From Notospermus geniculatus (lineage: Eukaryota > Nemertea > Pilidiophora > Heteronemertea > Lineidae), in NCBI GenBank assembly GCA_002633025.1, contig NMRB01000112.1, forward strand, positions 170,577-234,576: a stretch of DNA of 64,000 nucleotides, read 5' to 3'. The notes under the pieces are model-generated. The model did no database searches. It had not been told where the DNA came from and saw only the letters and a list, made by a program, of their open reading frames with translations. Of the stretch, positions 61,962-64,000 are shown piece after piece (within the stretch, counting starts at the first letter, position 1; every line of letters starts with the position of its first letter). Made by a program: the position numbers and the translations under genes.

Positions 61962-62771
61962 TCGGGTGGGCCAAAAAAAACGCATCGAACTTCAAATCTT
62001 GATTTCTCGACAACTCTCCATTATAATTCAATGAAATTTGGTACCGTATCATTTAAAGATGTTTTGTTGAACGTGTGAAATTTTTGCATTGATACCTTTG
62101 GTATTTGGACCGTATCACTCAATTTAAAAATCATTGAAAAAATATCCGATTCCGGAATCCGGTAAAATACGGTTGGATGAAAAATTCCCAAACTTTAAAT
62201 TTTCATTTCTCATAAAATCTTTAATACAACTCAATGAAATTTTGCCTAACACTGCTCCATGATATTGCCACTAATATGTGAAAGTATTAAACCAATAACT
62301 TTAATATCTACCCTGTGGCGCTCATTACTATAACGCCATATTGGAATCGAGCATTTCGAAGTTTCACCATTGTCTCCTAAAATATGATGAATGATTACTA
62401 TGGTTTTTACATTTGGCACCACAATCTTAATACCAAAGGTAATGTGTTGAAACTTTCACATTTTAGAAGCATAGCCACGGAACAGTACTGAGTGAATTTC
62501 CATTGGGTTATAATGAATAGTTATTGAGAAATTGAAATTTGAAGTTCGGGACGGGTTTTTTCCTATCTTATTGGATTCCGGAATCACACATTTTTACAAT
62601 GATTTTTAAATTGAGTGATACGGTGCTAATACCAAAGGTATCAACGCAAAAATTTCACACGTGAAACAAAACATCTTTACATTATACGGTACCAAATTTC
62701 ATAGAATTATAATAGACAGTTGTTGAGAAATCAAGATTTGAAGTTCGATGCGTTTTTTTTGGCCCACCCGA
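61962..62771. mobile_element. 810-bp nested palindromic element, TA-flanked
   Basis: Terminal arms of about 205 bp (TCGGGTGGGCCAAAAAAAAC and complement) are about 90% alike. Inside them a second, more diverged pair at about 62176-62345 and 62365-62560 repeats the same 'cttcaaat..tttctc..ataa..caatgaaatt' module, so the element looks like four related modules in A-B-B'-A' order. Flanks are TATA-like, so the TA duplication is ambiguous. Confidence 0.85.
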
Positions 62772-64000
62772 TATATTATCATCATTGAACCTATTTACCA
62801 TTCACACACACCTTTCTGATTTGTGTAAAATGAACATTAATTGGAGTGAACAAGTGACACTTAGAGCCAATTTGAAACAGTAACCGACGAAGTGTGAATG
62901 AAGTTGATTAAGGGGTGTCAGCATCTCAATCAATGCTGCCTAGAATATTCTCCATGTAAGATGTAGTTTGTGTTACAGAATCATCATGAAAATTTAAAGA
63001 TGTATTGCATGCACTTGTTTTGCCACGTATTTAGCTCAGTTGATGAAATGTGTTGTGATGAAGTTGCTTTCGAAAAAAAATTTAAAATTAAGTATTTCTC
63101 AGTTTTCGTTCCAGAGACACAAAGGTACAAGAAGTAGGCATATCGTTTTGTGCAGGCGTAATAAATGAGCAACTTTCAAACGAAATATCACGTCGGCATA
63201 AAAATGAAATGTGCCTTTAAGTGTTATCCTATAGATATGCATCGAACATTTGAATTGAATGAGTTTGACCTGCAAACGCCTCGGTATAATTTAATGAAAT
63301 AATAGAAGAGTTTATTGAATTCTCTCAATTGCTGTAATCAACGTTGTTTGATGTTGGGAAAAACTGCTGCTATAATATGTTGATGGCTTTTGTTTAACAG
63401 AGAATCTCATCGTATTTTTATCTCCAGATCCTTTTACACAGTTAATGTGTTTTTATCTCGACATCTCTGTAGATCTTTGCTTTGGAATCATTTCACACAG
63501 GCGAAGTAGCCCCACCCCAGGTGGTGACCTTTACGAAGGAAACATCTCTCTGATGTCATAAATGATGAACTTATTGTCTTTGCTCAGATGTAATAAAATC
63601 CATTTTTGTCTGAGAGTTAATCGTTAATTTCTGCAGTAAACAATTGATTATCATTGTCTATCAAATACTCTTAATACGTATAAGAGTGTTATGGATATTT
63701 ATTTGTAGAGTTATTGTACATTGAAAATCAAGTTGGAAATATGGAGAATTCTGATCACAAAACAAATATGGAACAGTTGAATAATAAAATATTCTTGTAC
63801 CAAATTGCGGTAGGTACCGGGTATGGATGGGTGATCCGTTGCTCCGTTACGTTAATGTAGCTATACAAAAATACCGGTTTTATTTACCTATAGATGAGGA
63901 GACTGGTTTGGGATGCACTCCATGGGAGTTGGGTATGAATAAAGTAATTCCTGTGTTTGATGTTTGTTGAGAACAATCAAAGACCACCAAAGCTCAATAC

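Larger units (their letters stand above)
61580..64000. other. DRGX upstream intron, no further exon found
   Basis: I searched the minus strand for an MFYFHCPP-like first exon and found none. Two TA-flanked inverted-repeat elements occupy 61708-62771; 62772-64000 shows nothing recognisable. Confidence 0.5.

Overview
This is eukaryotic, animal DNA: AT-rich, intron-rich, with spliced GT-AG genes, tRNA-derived SINEs, many short inverted-repeat transposons (MITEs) and no bacterial-style operons. The two genes recognised are bilaterian genes. The repeat style (dense TACATGTA and TAGGCCTA palindromes, a GACGACGGA-tailed repeat) looks like a marine invertebrate; I cannot name the species.

Layout. 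1-2155: repeats, led by a nearly perfect ~0.6 kb palindrome, then the likely promoter of the first gene. 2156-22624 (+): CHTF18, the large subunit of the alternative clamp loader Ctf18-RFC. I resolve 18 coding exons, all phase-consistent, giving a 967-residue protein (the human protein is about 975). A 473 bp tandem duplication at 5118-6063 adds a phase-symmetric, in-frame extra exon. Intron 16 (9063-22351) is 13.3 kb and holds a ~2.1 kb tandem duplication in which one copy carries a MITE and the other shows the empty site. 22625-45583: a gene-poor intergenic stretch with a minisatellite, MITEs and very dense TACATGTA palindromes. 45584-61579 (-): DRGX (Drg11/Prrxl1), a Q50 paired-like homeobox gene with an OAR motif. 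Five exons are visible, one intron is GC-AG, and the N-terminal exon lies outside the window. Its 14.5 kb intron carries several MITEs, an interstitial telomere-like array inside nested inverted repeats, and a tandem dispersed repeat. 61580-64000: upstream DRGX intron with two further TA-flanked inverted-repeat elements. The two genes are convergent and functionally unrelated (DNA replication/cohesion versus neuronal transcription).

Most interesting observation. The two over-represented 8-mers TAGGCCTA and TACATGTA share the form TA-NNNN-TA. Five times in this window a repeat partner shows the same site without the 6 extra bases: three times for GGCCTA and twice for CATGTA. The window also contains TA-flanked MITEs ending GG...CC and CA...TG. 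This fits excision footprints of two Tc1/mariner-type families, scattered across the genome.
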